Shown here one piece after another: positions 1 to 5,315 of a stretch of 5,315 nucleotides of DNA. How positions within the stretch are numbered: position 1 is the stretch's first letter; the number at the start of each line of letters is the position of its first letter. Source of the stretch: Flavobacteriales bacterium UBA1820 (GTDB lineage: Bacteria; Bacteroidota; Bacteroidia; Flavobacteriales; UBA1820); NCBI GenBank assembly GCA_002314265.1, contig DCEW01000023.1, positions 6,747 through 12,061 on the forward strand, read 5' to 3'. The notes beneath the pieces were generated by a model. That model saw nothing but the letters and a program-made list of their open reading frames with translations. It searched no databases and was not told the origin of the DNA. A program made the position numbers and the translations under genes.

Positions 1-15
1 GGGCTTTCGCTTTCA

Positions 16-37
16 CGCATCGCCTTTATGGCATGCG
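16..37 (-). other. Hairpin just downstream of tRNA-Ser
   Basis: An inverted repeat begins 13 nt past the tRNA 3' end. On the plus strand, CGCAT(16-20) and GCC(22-24) pair with GGC(30-32) and ATGCG(33-37) around a TTTAT loop, with one bulged C at 21. It could help 3' processing or transcription termination of the tRNA. However, no T-run follows it in the tRNA direction, so it is not a convincing intrinsic terminator. Confidence 0.35.
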
Positions 38-50
38 ACGATCTATTTTG

Positions 51-137
51 CGGAGAAAGGGGGATTCGAACCCCCGATACGGTTTCCCGTATACACACTT
101 TCCAGGCGTGCGCCTTAAACCACTCGGCCATCTCTCC
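51..137 (-). tRNA. tRNA-Ser (anticodon GGA)
   Basis: An 87-nt class II tRNA folds completely. The 7-bp acceptor stem pairs 131-137 with 52-58 (one G-T wobble), and position 51 supplies the discriminator G. The anticodon stem is CACGC/GTGTG around loop CTGGAAA, placing anticodon GGA at 103-101, which reads serine codons UCC and UCU. A long variable arm (76-93, stem ATACGG/CCGTAT with a GAAA loop) is the hallmark of tRNA-Ser. The T arm is GGGGG-TTCGAAT-CCCCC (59-75). No CCA is encoded after the discriminator, so it must be added after transcription, as is usual in Bacteroidota. It reads in the same direction as the asparaginase operon upstream. No integration scar or duplicated tRNA 3' end is visible inside the window. 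Confidence 0.97.
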
Positions 138-326
138 TGTTTGTCAGTAGGTTGGTGAAAGATCGATGTCTTTTCTGCCCCCTTGCTTAACGGGGTGCTA
201 AATAACGAATTTTTTTCGTCTTATAAAAATTTTCCCGCCGTTTTTTGTTCATATTCCTTGTTGAGGGCCTGAAAATCCCCATTTCCGTTTATTCGACAGG
301 GGAGGGGAAGAGGCCTCAGGCGGCGT
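138..326. other. Non-coding spacer between asparaginase and tRNA-Ser
   Basis: This 189-nt stretch has no plausible gene. Its middle (about 200-260) is clearly AT-rich against GC-rich surroundings, as expected for the promoter region of the minus-strand tRNA gene. A poor match to the Bacteroidota -7/-33 promoter pattern can be made on the minus strand (TATTTAGC at about 203-196 with TTTA 19 nt upstream). I do not consider it established. A short CCCC/GGGG inverted repeat at 179-195 lies in the presumed tRNA leader. The end next to the asparaginase stop holds a possible terminator, listed separately. Confidence 0.5.
276..303 (-). terminator. Possible weak terminator after the asparaginase operon
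   Basis: On the minus strand, TCCCC (303-299) can pair with GGGGA (280-276) across an 18-nt loop, followed at once by TTTT (275-272). It lies 24 nt past the asparaginase stop codon, which is where a terminator would be expected. The stem is only 5 bp and the loop is long, so termination would be weak, and read-through toward the tRNA is possible. Confidence 0.3.
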
Positions 327-1364
327 TTATTCGCTGACCTCCCCCCGGAGGCTTTTTTGCATGTAGTGCCGTATTTCATCCACTCCGTAATGGTGTCCGA
401 GCAGGTGCATCATCTTGGCCAGAGCTGCTTCTTTGGTCATGTCGCGCCCGCTGATCACCCCGGCGCGCAGGAGCGACTCGCTGACCTGGTAGTCTCCCTG
501 GTTGACCGCCCCTTTGATGCATTGGGTGATGTTGACCACCGGGATGTCGCGTGCTATCACGTGCTCGATCGCCGCGAGAAATTCGGCCGAGTCGGGGGCG
601 TTGCCCGAACCGAAGGTCAGCAGGATCACACCTCGCAAGTCCGGGTAGTCGAGCAGGTAGTGCACCATCTCTGGGCGGATGCCGGGGAAAATGTGCAACA
701 TCAGGATCTCGGTCTCCAGGTGGGCATCCAGCGAAAAGGACGCGTAGGAGCGCGGCAAGAGCAAATCCTTGTCCACCGTCAGGTGGACGCCGGAATGGGC
801 CAGCGGCGGATAGTTGGGCGAGGCGAAGGCGCTGAACTGTTCGGCGTTGATCTTGGTGCAGCGGTTGCCCCGGTAGAGTTCGTGCTGGAAGTACAGGCAG
901 ACTTCGCGCACCACCGGTTGGCCGTCTTCGCCCGTCAGGGAAGCCAGTTCGATGGAGGTGATCAGGTTTTCCTTGGCGTCGGTGCGCAGATGCCCGATGG
1001 GGAGCTGCGAGCCGGTAAAGATGACCGGTTTGGACAGCCCCGAGAGCATGAAACTCAACGCCGAAGTGGTATAGGCCATCGTATCGGTGCCGTGCAGTAC
1101 CACGAAGCCGTCGTAGGCCTCGTAACGGTCGCGCACCACCGAAGCGATCTCCACCCAGTTGGCCGGGGAGATATTGGACGAGTCCAGCAGATGGTCGAAT
1201 GCGTAGGTATCCAGCGAGCAGTGGATCGAGCGGGCTTCGGGCAGGTTGGCCAGGATGTTGTCAAAGTCGAACGGACGCAGCCCGCCGGATACCTCGTCCC
1301 GCACCATGCCGATGGTCCCTCCGGTGTAGATCAGCAGGATTTTCGGAAGTTTATTCTCTTTCAT
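327..1364 (-). CDS. ansA: Type I (cytoplasmic) L-asparaginase
   Basis: This enzyme hydrolyses L-asparagine to aspartate and ammonia. It is 345 aa long, close to the 338 aa of E. coli AnsA, and has no signal peptide, which fits the cytoplasmic type I enzyme rather than the periplasmic type II. The first signature, TGGTIG at residues 14-19, provides nucleophile T14. The second, HGTDTMAYT at 91-99, provides T93 and D94. The RGNRCTK segment ends in K171, equivalent to the catalytic lysine of the family. T170 and C282 (in NITQC) sit where E. coli AnsA has residues linked to its allosteric asparagine site, so cooperative regulation may be kept; that is inference. The ATG start overlaps the acyltransferase stop in an ATGA, so it is the third gene of the operon and probably translationally coupled. 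The frame is intact. Confidence 0.95.
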   Translation of the reverse strand: MKENKLPKILLIYTGGTIGMVRDEVSGGLRPFDFDNILANLPEARSIHCSLDTYAFDHLLDSSNISPANWVEIASVVRDRYEAYDGFVVLHGTDTMAYTTSALSFMLSGLSKPVIFTGSQLPIGHLRTDAKENLITSIELASLTGEDGQPVVREVCLYFQHELYRGNRCTKINAEQFSAFASPNYPPLAHSGVHLTVDKDLLLPRSYASFSLDAHLETEILMLHIFPGIRPEMVHYLLDYPDLRGVILLTFGSGNAPDSAEFLAAIEHVIARDIPVVNITQCIKGAVNQGDYQVSESLLRAGVISGRDMTKEAALAKMMHLLGHHYGVDEIRHYMQKSLRGEVSE

Positions 1365-2518
1365 TCGTTTTCGTTTTCTTCGGTTTTTTCCCGGTTGAAC
1401 ACCGGGTTGGCGTAGATGCGCAACAGGACCTCCCGGGCCTCGGGGTTTTGCCCGCAGGCGGCCACTACCGCGTGGATGCGCTGCTCGAAGGCCTCCCGGT
1501 CGGCTGCCGAGTAACGATCATTCCGTCGGGAAGTGCCTTCCAACAGGTCGGCAGCCAGGTAATGCGTGGGGAAAAGGTGGAAAAGCCGGTGGATGTGCCG
1601 GTCCATCAGGTGGCAGACCGCGTGGATGCGCTGCATGTCGTTGTTCAGTGCGCGCAGGGGTTCGAGTTCCTCGTTCAGCACGTCGCCCATCGCCACACAG
1701 ATGCCCCCTTTGCGGCCGGTAATGCCGGTAATGATGGAGTGCAGGTCTTCTCCCGGAGCCTTGACGTACTTCGCGCCCGATCGTTTGGCCAGCAGTTCGC
1801 GGACCTTCAGGGCATCGGTGGCGTCCCATTGGTAGGAAATGGCCATCGGGACGATGCGCAGGCTCTGGAGGTAGTCCACCAGATCACCACCTCGGGAAGC
1901 GAGGGTCAGCATCTTGATTACGCCTGCTTGGGTGCGGTCGTCGCCGTCCTTGGCCCGGCCTTCGCGGTGCGCGAGCCATACGGAATCACCTACTTGGGAG
2001 AGTACGTAGCCGATGTATCGCGACAGTTTTTGGGAAAAAACCAGCGTTTCACGCGGGGAGAGGTCTCGGCGCACGACGAAGTTTTTGTTGATGCGGGAGA
2101 TCGTCAGCAGGTTTTCGTCGGGGACGAGGTTGTTCCCGATGGCGCTTTGTGCCAAGGGCATGCCTTGGATGTGAAGACCGTAGTTGAGGATGACCGAGTC
2201 CATGACGATGTCCCGGTGGTTGGACAGGAAGAGATAGCCTTTGTCCTTGTCCAGTGCGCCCAACCCGCGGAAGGTGACTCCTTCAGAGGTCTGATCCAAC
2301 AGGCGCTGTACGGCCGGGTAGATGGCTTTCTCGATAAAATCGCGCACGGAGGTGCACGAAGCGATCAATCTTTTGAGTTGTTCCGGAGTGAAGTCCGGCA
2401 GACCGTACCGGATCACTTGTTCCAGGTAGGGAATGCGGATGGCTTTCGGGAGGGCGGCGATGGCTTCCTGGTCGGTAAAAGGGCGTATGTCGTCGAAAGT
2501 CTTGTCGTATGCAGTCAT
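1361..2518 (-). CDS. Compact PlsB/PlsC-like glycerolipid acyltransferase
   Basis: By family it should transfer an acyl chain to glycerol 3-phosphate or lysophosphatidate at the inner face of the membrane. It is 385 aa from the chosen ATG. The acyltransferase blocks appear in order: SNHRDIVMD (99-107), NKNFVVRR (144-151), REGRAKDG (185-192, matching the EGGRS/PEGTR block) and VPMAISYQWD (223-232). The last two resemble PlsB (glycerol-3-phosphate acyltransferase) more than PlsC. PlsB is about 800 aa, so this is a catalytic core with short flanks. The H-to-D spacing is HX5D (H101, D107), not the usual HX4D. The C-terminus is charged (REKTEENENE). An in-frame TTG at 2530 would add four residues, but ATG at 2518 is preferred because no ribosome site supports the TTG. 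It lies 28 nt after the App1 gene and overlaps ansA by 4 nt. The substrate is not certain. Confidence 0.85.
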   Translation of the reverse strand: MTAYDKTFDDIRPFTDQEAIAALPKAIRIPYLEQVIRYGLPDFTPEQLKRLIASCTSVRDFIEKAIYPAVQRLLDQTSEGVTFRGLGALDKDKGYLFLSNHRDIVMDSVILNYGLHIQGMPLAQSAIGNNLVPDENLLTISRINKNFVVRRDLSPRETLVFSQKLSRYIGYVLSQVGDSVWLAHREGRAKDGDDRTQAGVIKMLTLASRGGDLVDYLQSLRIVPMAISYQWDATDALKVRELLAKRSGAKYVKAPGEDLHSIITGITGRKGGICVAMGDVLNEELEPLRALNNDMQRIHAVCHLMDRHIHRLFHLFPTHYLAADLLEGTSRRNDRYSAADREAFEQRIHAVVAACGQNPEAREVLLRIYANPVFNREKTEENENE

Positions 2519-2546
2519 GTCCGAGTGCAAGTGTCTGTGTGTTTTG

Positions 2547-3512
2547 TCAGGAAAAATCGGAATTTAACCGGACGGAGATGAACGGTTTGATGTCGTTGAG
2601 CGAACTGTAGAACAGTACCGGTACTCCGCCCCAGCATTGGCGTTTGAGGCCTATCTTGTCGTGGATGTCCCGCAGGAAGACGTAGCTTACCCGCCCGGGA
2701 AAGCGCCGGATCACTTCTTTGTAGATGACAGGGTCGTGCTGGCCGTTGTCTCCCACCAGAATGAAGCGCTTTTTGGGCTGGGTGCGCATCAGCATGGAGA
2801 TCACGCGCAGTTTGTGCGAAATGGGCGAACGGTGCCCCTTCTTGTGGTGCAGGAAGTAGGACAGGAGTTTGTTCTTGCGCAGAAAGCACGCTCCCTGGGG
2901 GAAACGGTGGCTGTGCAGGAAGGTGGAGATGACCGGGAAAAGGTTGGCTTCGCTGTTGGACACGTAAAAGATTTTGGCTCCGTCGGCAGCCAGTCGGCGA
3001 TACACCTCGGGCATCCCTTCGATCGAGCGCCGTTCGTCCGGGCGGGTGAAGATGATCTGCTTGAGCCGCGTGAAGAAGGTGGTCGCTCCGGTATGCAGGA
3101 TGGTGTCGTCGATGTCGGTGATCAGTCCGTATTTGTAGTCGCTGATGTAGAGGCGTTCGTGGAACAGGTTGGGGGCATAGACCGTGTAGCCGAAGTTGTC
3201 GATGATCAGGCGGATGCGGATGTCGTCGATGAGGAATTCCTCGCTCTCTTCCGGCAGGGGTACCACGAAGTTGCCTTTGGAGTCGATGTTGCACAAGGTG
3301 AAATACCCCCGGTAGCGCACCTCGAGCATCGCATTCTTGAAAAAATGAGGAGTATAGAGCTTGTAAAGGTTTTTTATATGCTGAAAAGTCGTATTTTCGT
3401 CTCCGATATACAACATGTCCGCAGGAGCGCGCAGGATGGTGCCGGCAAACCGTATGTACTTGCCTACCGAAAGGTAGCTGTAATACGTCAGTATCGGAAT
3501 GTGCCTTTCCAC
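2547..3512 (-). CDS. App1-family phosphatidate phosphatase (HAD fold)
   Basis: This protein carries the App1 catalytic domain (DUF2183), known from yeast App1, a Mg-dependent phosphatidate phosphatase that makes diacylglycerol. It is 321 aa. The HAD motifs are all present: DIDDT at 133-137 (D133 predicted nucleophile, D135 acid/base), VSNSEANLFP at 184-193 (motif II), K234 as the likely motif III lysine, and GDNGQHDP at 254-261 (motif IV). There is no signal peptide or obvious membrane segment. The start codon is GTG at 3512. The frame is closed by a stop at 3527-3525, and the next ATG (residue 33) would remove the segment YYSYLSVGKYIRFAGTIL, which resembles the conserved N-terminal App1 'GYG...GRVL' strand, so the GTG is preferred. 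It is the first gene of the operon with the acyltransferase and ansA, and is divergent from the lipid kinase. The true substrate could be another lipid phosphate. Confidence 0.88.
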   Translation of the reverse strand: MERHIPILTYYSYLSVGKYIRFAGTILRAPADMLYIGDENTTFQHIKNLYKLYTPHFFKNAMLEVRYRGYFTLCNIDSKGNFVVPLPEESEEFLIDDIRIRLIIDNFGYTVYAPNLFHERLYISDYKYGLITDIDDTILHTGATTFFTRLKQIIFTRPDERRSIEGMPEVYRRLAADGAKIFYVSNSEANLFPVISTFLHSHRFPQGACFLRKNKLLSYFLHHKKGHRSPISHKLRVISMLMRTQPKKRFILVGDNGQHDPVIYKEVIRRFPGRVSYVFLRDIHDKIGLKRQCWGGVPVLFYSSLNDIKPFISVRLNSDFS

Positions 3513-3539
3513 GAGATGGTTTTCTTACTGGTAACGACG

Positions 3540-4421
3540 ATGAAAGTCCTATACGTTGTAAACCCTATATCCGGAGGTAAAGATAAAAGTTATTTTGTGA
3601 ATAACATCAACGACTATTGTTATACTTACGGAATAGATTACGAGTTTTTCTACACTTCCGGCCAGCAGGATGCCGAAAAGATCCGCCGGCGGGTCGAAGC
3701 CTATGCGCCCGACCGGGTGTTTTCGGTGGGAGGCGACGGGACATTTCGCGAGATTTGCTCGGCGGTCAAGGGGATGGGAATCCCTGTAGCGTATATCCCG
3801 ATGGGTTCGGCCAACGGGATGCGGGAAGACCTGCCTTCGGGCGACTCGCCCTGGGAGAGTTTCGAGATGCTGATGGCTACTTACCATACCCGCAACCTGG
3901 ACTTGGTACGGATCAACGGGATCGACTCCATGCACGTGGCGGACGTCGGTCTGAATGCCCAGTTGGTCAAGGCTTACGAGCAGGACAAGAACCGGGGCAT
4001 CCTCACCTATGCCAAGTACCTGTTCGGGGCGGTGCGGGCGCAGGAGACCTACCGTTTCCGCTTTACGGTGGACGGCAAGCAGTACGAGAAGAAAGGGGCG
4101 ATGTTGGCCATTGCCAACGGAACGCGTTACGGCTCGGGACTGACGTTCAATGTGAAAGGAAACCCGTTCGACAACCGTTTCGAGGTCATCGTCATCGGAC
4201 GGATCAATCTGGGGGCCGTGGTACGGGCTGGCTGGACCAAGTTTTTCAACGAAATGAAGTACGACAACTATTTCTGCGTCTCGGGGCGCAGGGCCAGCGT
4301 GGACATATCGCGCGTTACCACCTTGCAGGTGGACGGGGAAGTGGGCGGCCGGTTCAACCATCTGGAGGTCGAAATGGAAGAGGAGAAAGTACCGGTGCTC
4401 TTCTGCCGTACCCCGCGTTGA
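3540..4421 (+). CDS. Diacylglycerol kinase-family lipid kinase
   Basis: This is a lipid kinase of the DAGK catalytic domain family (DgkB/YegS/sphingosine kinase superfamily), which uses ATP to phosphorylate a lipid alcohol such as diacylglycerol at the membrane. It is 293 aa, a normal length for the bacterial enzymes. The motifs are NPISGG at 8-13, SVGGDGTF at 62-69 (nucleotide-binding GGDGT), PMGSANGMRED at 87-97, VADVGLNA at 133-140, and LQVDGE at 262-267, whose D265 and E267 fall at the conserved C-terminal DGE motif. The usual GTxND is replaced by GSANG, closer to the GSGNA of sphingosine kinases, so the substrate may not be plain diacylglycerol. ATG at 3540 places NPISGG at the usual distance from the N-terminus; ATG at 3516 would add eight residues and abut the divergent start. 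The promoter must overlap the App1 coding region; AT-rich DNA at about 3340-3415 is a candidate area. Confidence 0.92.
   Translation: MKVLYVVNPISGGKDKSYFVNNINDYCYTYGIDYEFFYTSGQQDAEKIRRRVEAYAPDRVFSVGGDGTFREICSAVKGMGIPVAYIPMGSANGMREDLPSGDSPWESFEMLMATYHTRNLDLVRINGIDSMHVADVGLNAQLVKAYEQDKNRGILTYAKYLFGAVRAQETYRFRFTVDGKQYEKKGAMLAIANGTRYGSGLTFNVKGNPFDNRFEVIVIGRINLGAVVRAGWTKFFNEMKYDNYFCVSGRRASVDISRVTTLQVDGEVGGRFNHLEVEMEEEKVPVLFCRTPR
3578..3611 (-). promoter_or_regulatory. Candidate promoter for the App1 operon, inside the kinase gene
   Basis: On the minus strand, TATCTTTA (3585-3578) matches the Bacteroidota -7 consensus TAnnTTTG except for the last base. GTTG (3611-3608) lies 22 nt upstream, near the expected -33 TTTG spacing of about 19-21. 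It would give a leader of roughly 60 nt before the GTG at 3512. The surrounding DNA (about 3578-3655) is markedly AT-rich compared with the rest of the kinase gene. The match is imperfect and made by eye. Confidence 0.22.
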
Positions 4422-4478
4422 GGACGGGACGAAAGGAGACAAAAAGAGGACGAAAGAAAATAATATTTACCGAATCGC
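4422..4478 (+). other. Purine-rich leader between lipid kinase and lipoprotein genes
   Basis: This 57-nt gap is almost all purine up to about 4460 (a run of G/A with scattered C), then turns AT-rich (AATAATATTTA) just before the lipoprotein ATG. No hairpin terminator and no good Bacteroidota promoter are visible, so the lipoprotein is probably co-transcribed with the kinase. No strong Shine-Dalgarno site lies at the proper distance; the A-rich stretch may aid ribosome loading instead. Confidence 0.4.
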
Positions 4479-5105
4479 ATGAAGACTTTATTTGTTTTGC
4501 TGTTTGCTCCGCTCGCTCTTTCGGCGGGATGCAAATCTTCCTCCGCAGACCTTCAGACTCCGCAGGCAACCGCTCTTGCTCCTGCTCCGGCGCCCCAGCA
4601 AGCCCCGATACCGAAAGCACCGGTCAAAACGGCCTACGGTACGGCGGAGTTCGGCATGAGTTTCGACCAGGTGGCAGCCTTGCCGCAGTTCAAGGACTGG
4701 TTCCTGGACAAGGATACCCCGGCCATCAGCAACTTTCAGGAAAAAATAGGGGAGCTCACCTATCGCGTTACCCTGTTCTTTTATCAGGACCGGCTCTACC
4801 GGGTGGACATCACTACGGCGGACGACCTGTACAAGCCGGTCTCACGTTACGAGACCGAGATCCGCAGCGAGGTAGCCAACCTCCGAGACTACTTTGGCCG
4901 TACCTACGGCAAACCCACCACCGACAACGGCATGCCGCGTTCCACGGGCTTGGAACCGGGATACGTGGTGCAGGTCTATCGTTGGCGCCTGGCGGGAAAG
5001 ACGATCACGATCGGGATTTCCGAAAGCCGGGACGGCGGCGAGTTCAAGACGGTCGCCCAGTTCTACGATACGGCGGATTTTCAGGCTTATCAGGCACAGA
5101 AGTAG
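4479..5105 (+). CDS. Putative lipoprotein of unknown function
   Basis: I do not recognise the family. The 208-aa product begins with a short lipoprotein signal peptide: M-K, a hydrophobic stretch, then LSAGC with the predicted lipidated cysteine at residue 18. Serine at -3 of the lipobox is allowed but less common than leucine. Residues after the cysteine (CKSSSAD) lack the acidic cluster of the Bacteroidota surface-export signal, so a periplasm-facing anchor is more likely. Residues 26-50 form an Ala/Pro/Gln linker. The folded part (about 53-200) has FGMSFDQVAAL (58-68), FYQDRLYRVDI (101-111), YFGRTYGKPT (138-147) and VYRWRLAGKTITIGI (166-180), a pattern suggesting alternating strands and helices. 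No catalytic motif is evident. It follows the lipid kinase by 57 nt on the same strand, which suggests, but does not prove, a role at the envelope linked to lipids. Confidence 0.8.
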   Translation: MKTLFVLLFAPLALSAGCKSSSADLQTPQATALAPAPAPQQAPIPKAPVKTAYGTAEFGMSFDQVAALPQFKDWFLDKDTPAISNFQEKIGELTYRVTLFFYQDRLYRVDITTADDLYKPVSRYETEIRSEVANLRDYFGRTYGKPTTDNGMPRSTGLEPGYVVQVYRWRLAGKTITIGISESRDGGEFKTVAQFYDTADFQAYQAQK

Positions 5106-5287
5106 GGTTTTCCCCCCGGACCGTTTTTTGGGAGGAGAAGGGGGGCTGGTGTTTGCTTGTCCCCCGAGGGATGCAGGGGAAAGAGTTTCCTGCGTTTCCG
5201 ATAGTCGTTTTATAAAAAGACCTCCCTGCGGGTTCGGATGGGCAGAAGACACCGTATTTTATAAAGAAGGATGTCTGTGAAAAAAAT
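5106..5287. other. Non-coding region downstream of the lipoprotein
   Basis: No convincing gene lies here. It holds homopolymer tracts (C6 at 5112-5117, T6 at 5124-5129, G6 at 5140-5145, C5 at 5161-5165) that can form alternative hairpins. It also holds two copies of a TTTTATAAA-centred element (5208-5217 and 5257-5265) about 49 nt apart. The lipoprotein transcript may end in the G/C-tract area, but no clean stem followed by a T-run is seen. Confidence 0.4.
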
Positions 5288-5315
5288 CGGGGCGGAAGGG
5301 AATCCTTCCGCCCCG
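5288..5315. terminator. Strong hairpin, probable intrinsic terminator
   Basis: A perfect 12-bp GC-rich stem (5288-5299 with 5304-5315) closes a GAAT tetraloop at the right edge of the window. Seven A residues (5280-5286) precede it, which become a U-run after the hairpin on the minus strand. It would therefore terminate a minus-strand transcript entering from the right. It may also act on the plus strand if T residues follow beyond the window, which cannot be seen. Confidence 0.75.

Noticed and set aside
51..75. tRNA-Ser 3' end as a possible phage or island attachment site.
   Set aside because: No integrase gene and no repeated copy of the tRNA 3' end occur in the window.
357..1415. Long plus-strand open frame across the asparaginase gene.
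   Set aside because: It mirrors a well-supported asparaginase with all catalytic motifs; the translation is rich in Val, Gln, His and Asp typical of an antisense shadow.
2519..2530. TTG start at 2530 for the acyltransferase.
   Set aside because: It adds only four residues, has no ribosome site, and an ATG follows at 2518; ATG is the simpler choice.
1199..2581. Long plus-strand open frame of 460 codons across the acyltransferase gene.
   Set aside because: It is antisense to the acyltransferase and part of the asparaginase, and no recognisable motif or signal is seen in it.
2637..3539. An open frame continuous with, and upstream of, the lipid kinase, which would extend it by about 300 residues.
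   Set aside because: It is exactly antisense to the App1 gene, which has full HAD motifs, and the translated extension shows no domain features. GC-rich codon use leaves the antisense frame free of stops.
3617..5215. A 532-codon plus-strand frame spanning the kinase and lipoprotein genes.
   Set aside because: It is out of frame with two supported genes, crosses their intergenic gap, and its translation is Gly/Arg-rich low-complexity sequence.
5271..5315. Start of a small gene (ATG at 5271) running off the right edge.
   Set aside because: The only sequence it would encode is mostly the perfect 12-bp hairpin, which is better explained as a terminator; the frame cannot be judged from 15 codons.

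Overview
The window looks like chromosomal DNA from a GC-rich member of the Bacteroidota. An Alistipes/Rikenellaceae-like gut bacterium is my best guess, inferred from overall composition, absence of clear Shine-Dalgarno sites, a tRNA gene without encoded CCA, and the gene families present. No mobile element, CRISPR array or rRNA is visible. Five protein genes and one tRNA account for nearly all of the sequence.

Layout: a tRNA-Ser(GGA) gene lies on the minus strand at the left edge (51-137), followed by a 189-nt non-coding stretch. Three minus-strand genes then form a compact operon, transcribed right to left: an App1-type phosphatidate phosphatase (3512-2547), a compact PlsB/PlsC-like acyltransferase (2518-1361) and a cytoplasmic type I L-asparaginase (1364-327). 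The acyltransferase stop and the asparaginase start overlap in an ATGA. Only 27 nt from the phosphatase start, a diacylglycerol-kinase-family lipid kinase (3540-4421) runs the other way. It is followed 57 nt later by a small lipoprotein of unknown function (4479-5105). The right edge is non-coding and ends in a strong 12-bp hairpin that is probably a terminator shared with a gene beyond the window.

The unifying theme is membrane lipid phosphate metabolism. By family, the kinase phosphorylates diacylglycerol (or a related lipid alcohol), App1 removes phosphate from phosphatidate, and the acyltransferase acylates a glycerol phosphate or lysophosphatidate. Two opposing activities at the phosphatidate/diacylglycerol node are thus encoded head to head with almost no space between them, which suggests coordinated control. 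The asparaginase is the metabolic outsider but is translationally tied to the operon. Two motif peculiarities may bear on substrate choice: HX5D spacing in the acyltransferase and a GSANG nucleotide-binding motif in the kinase. Both are inferences from sequence only.
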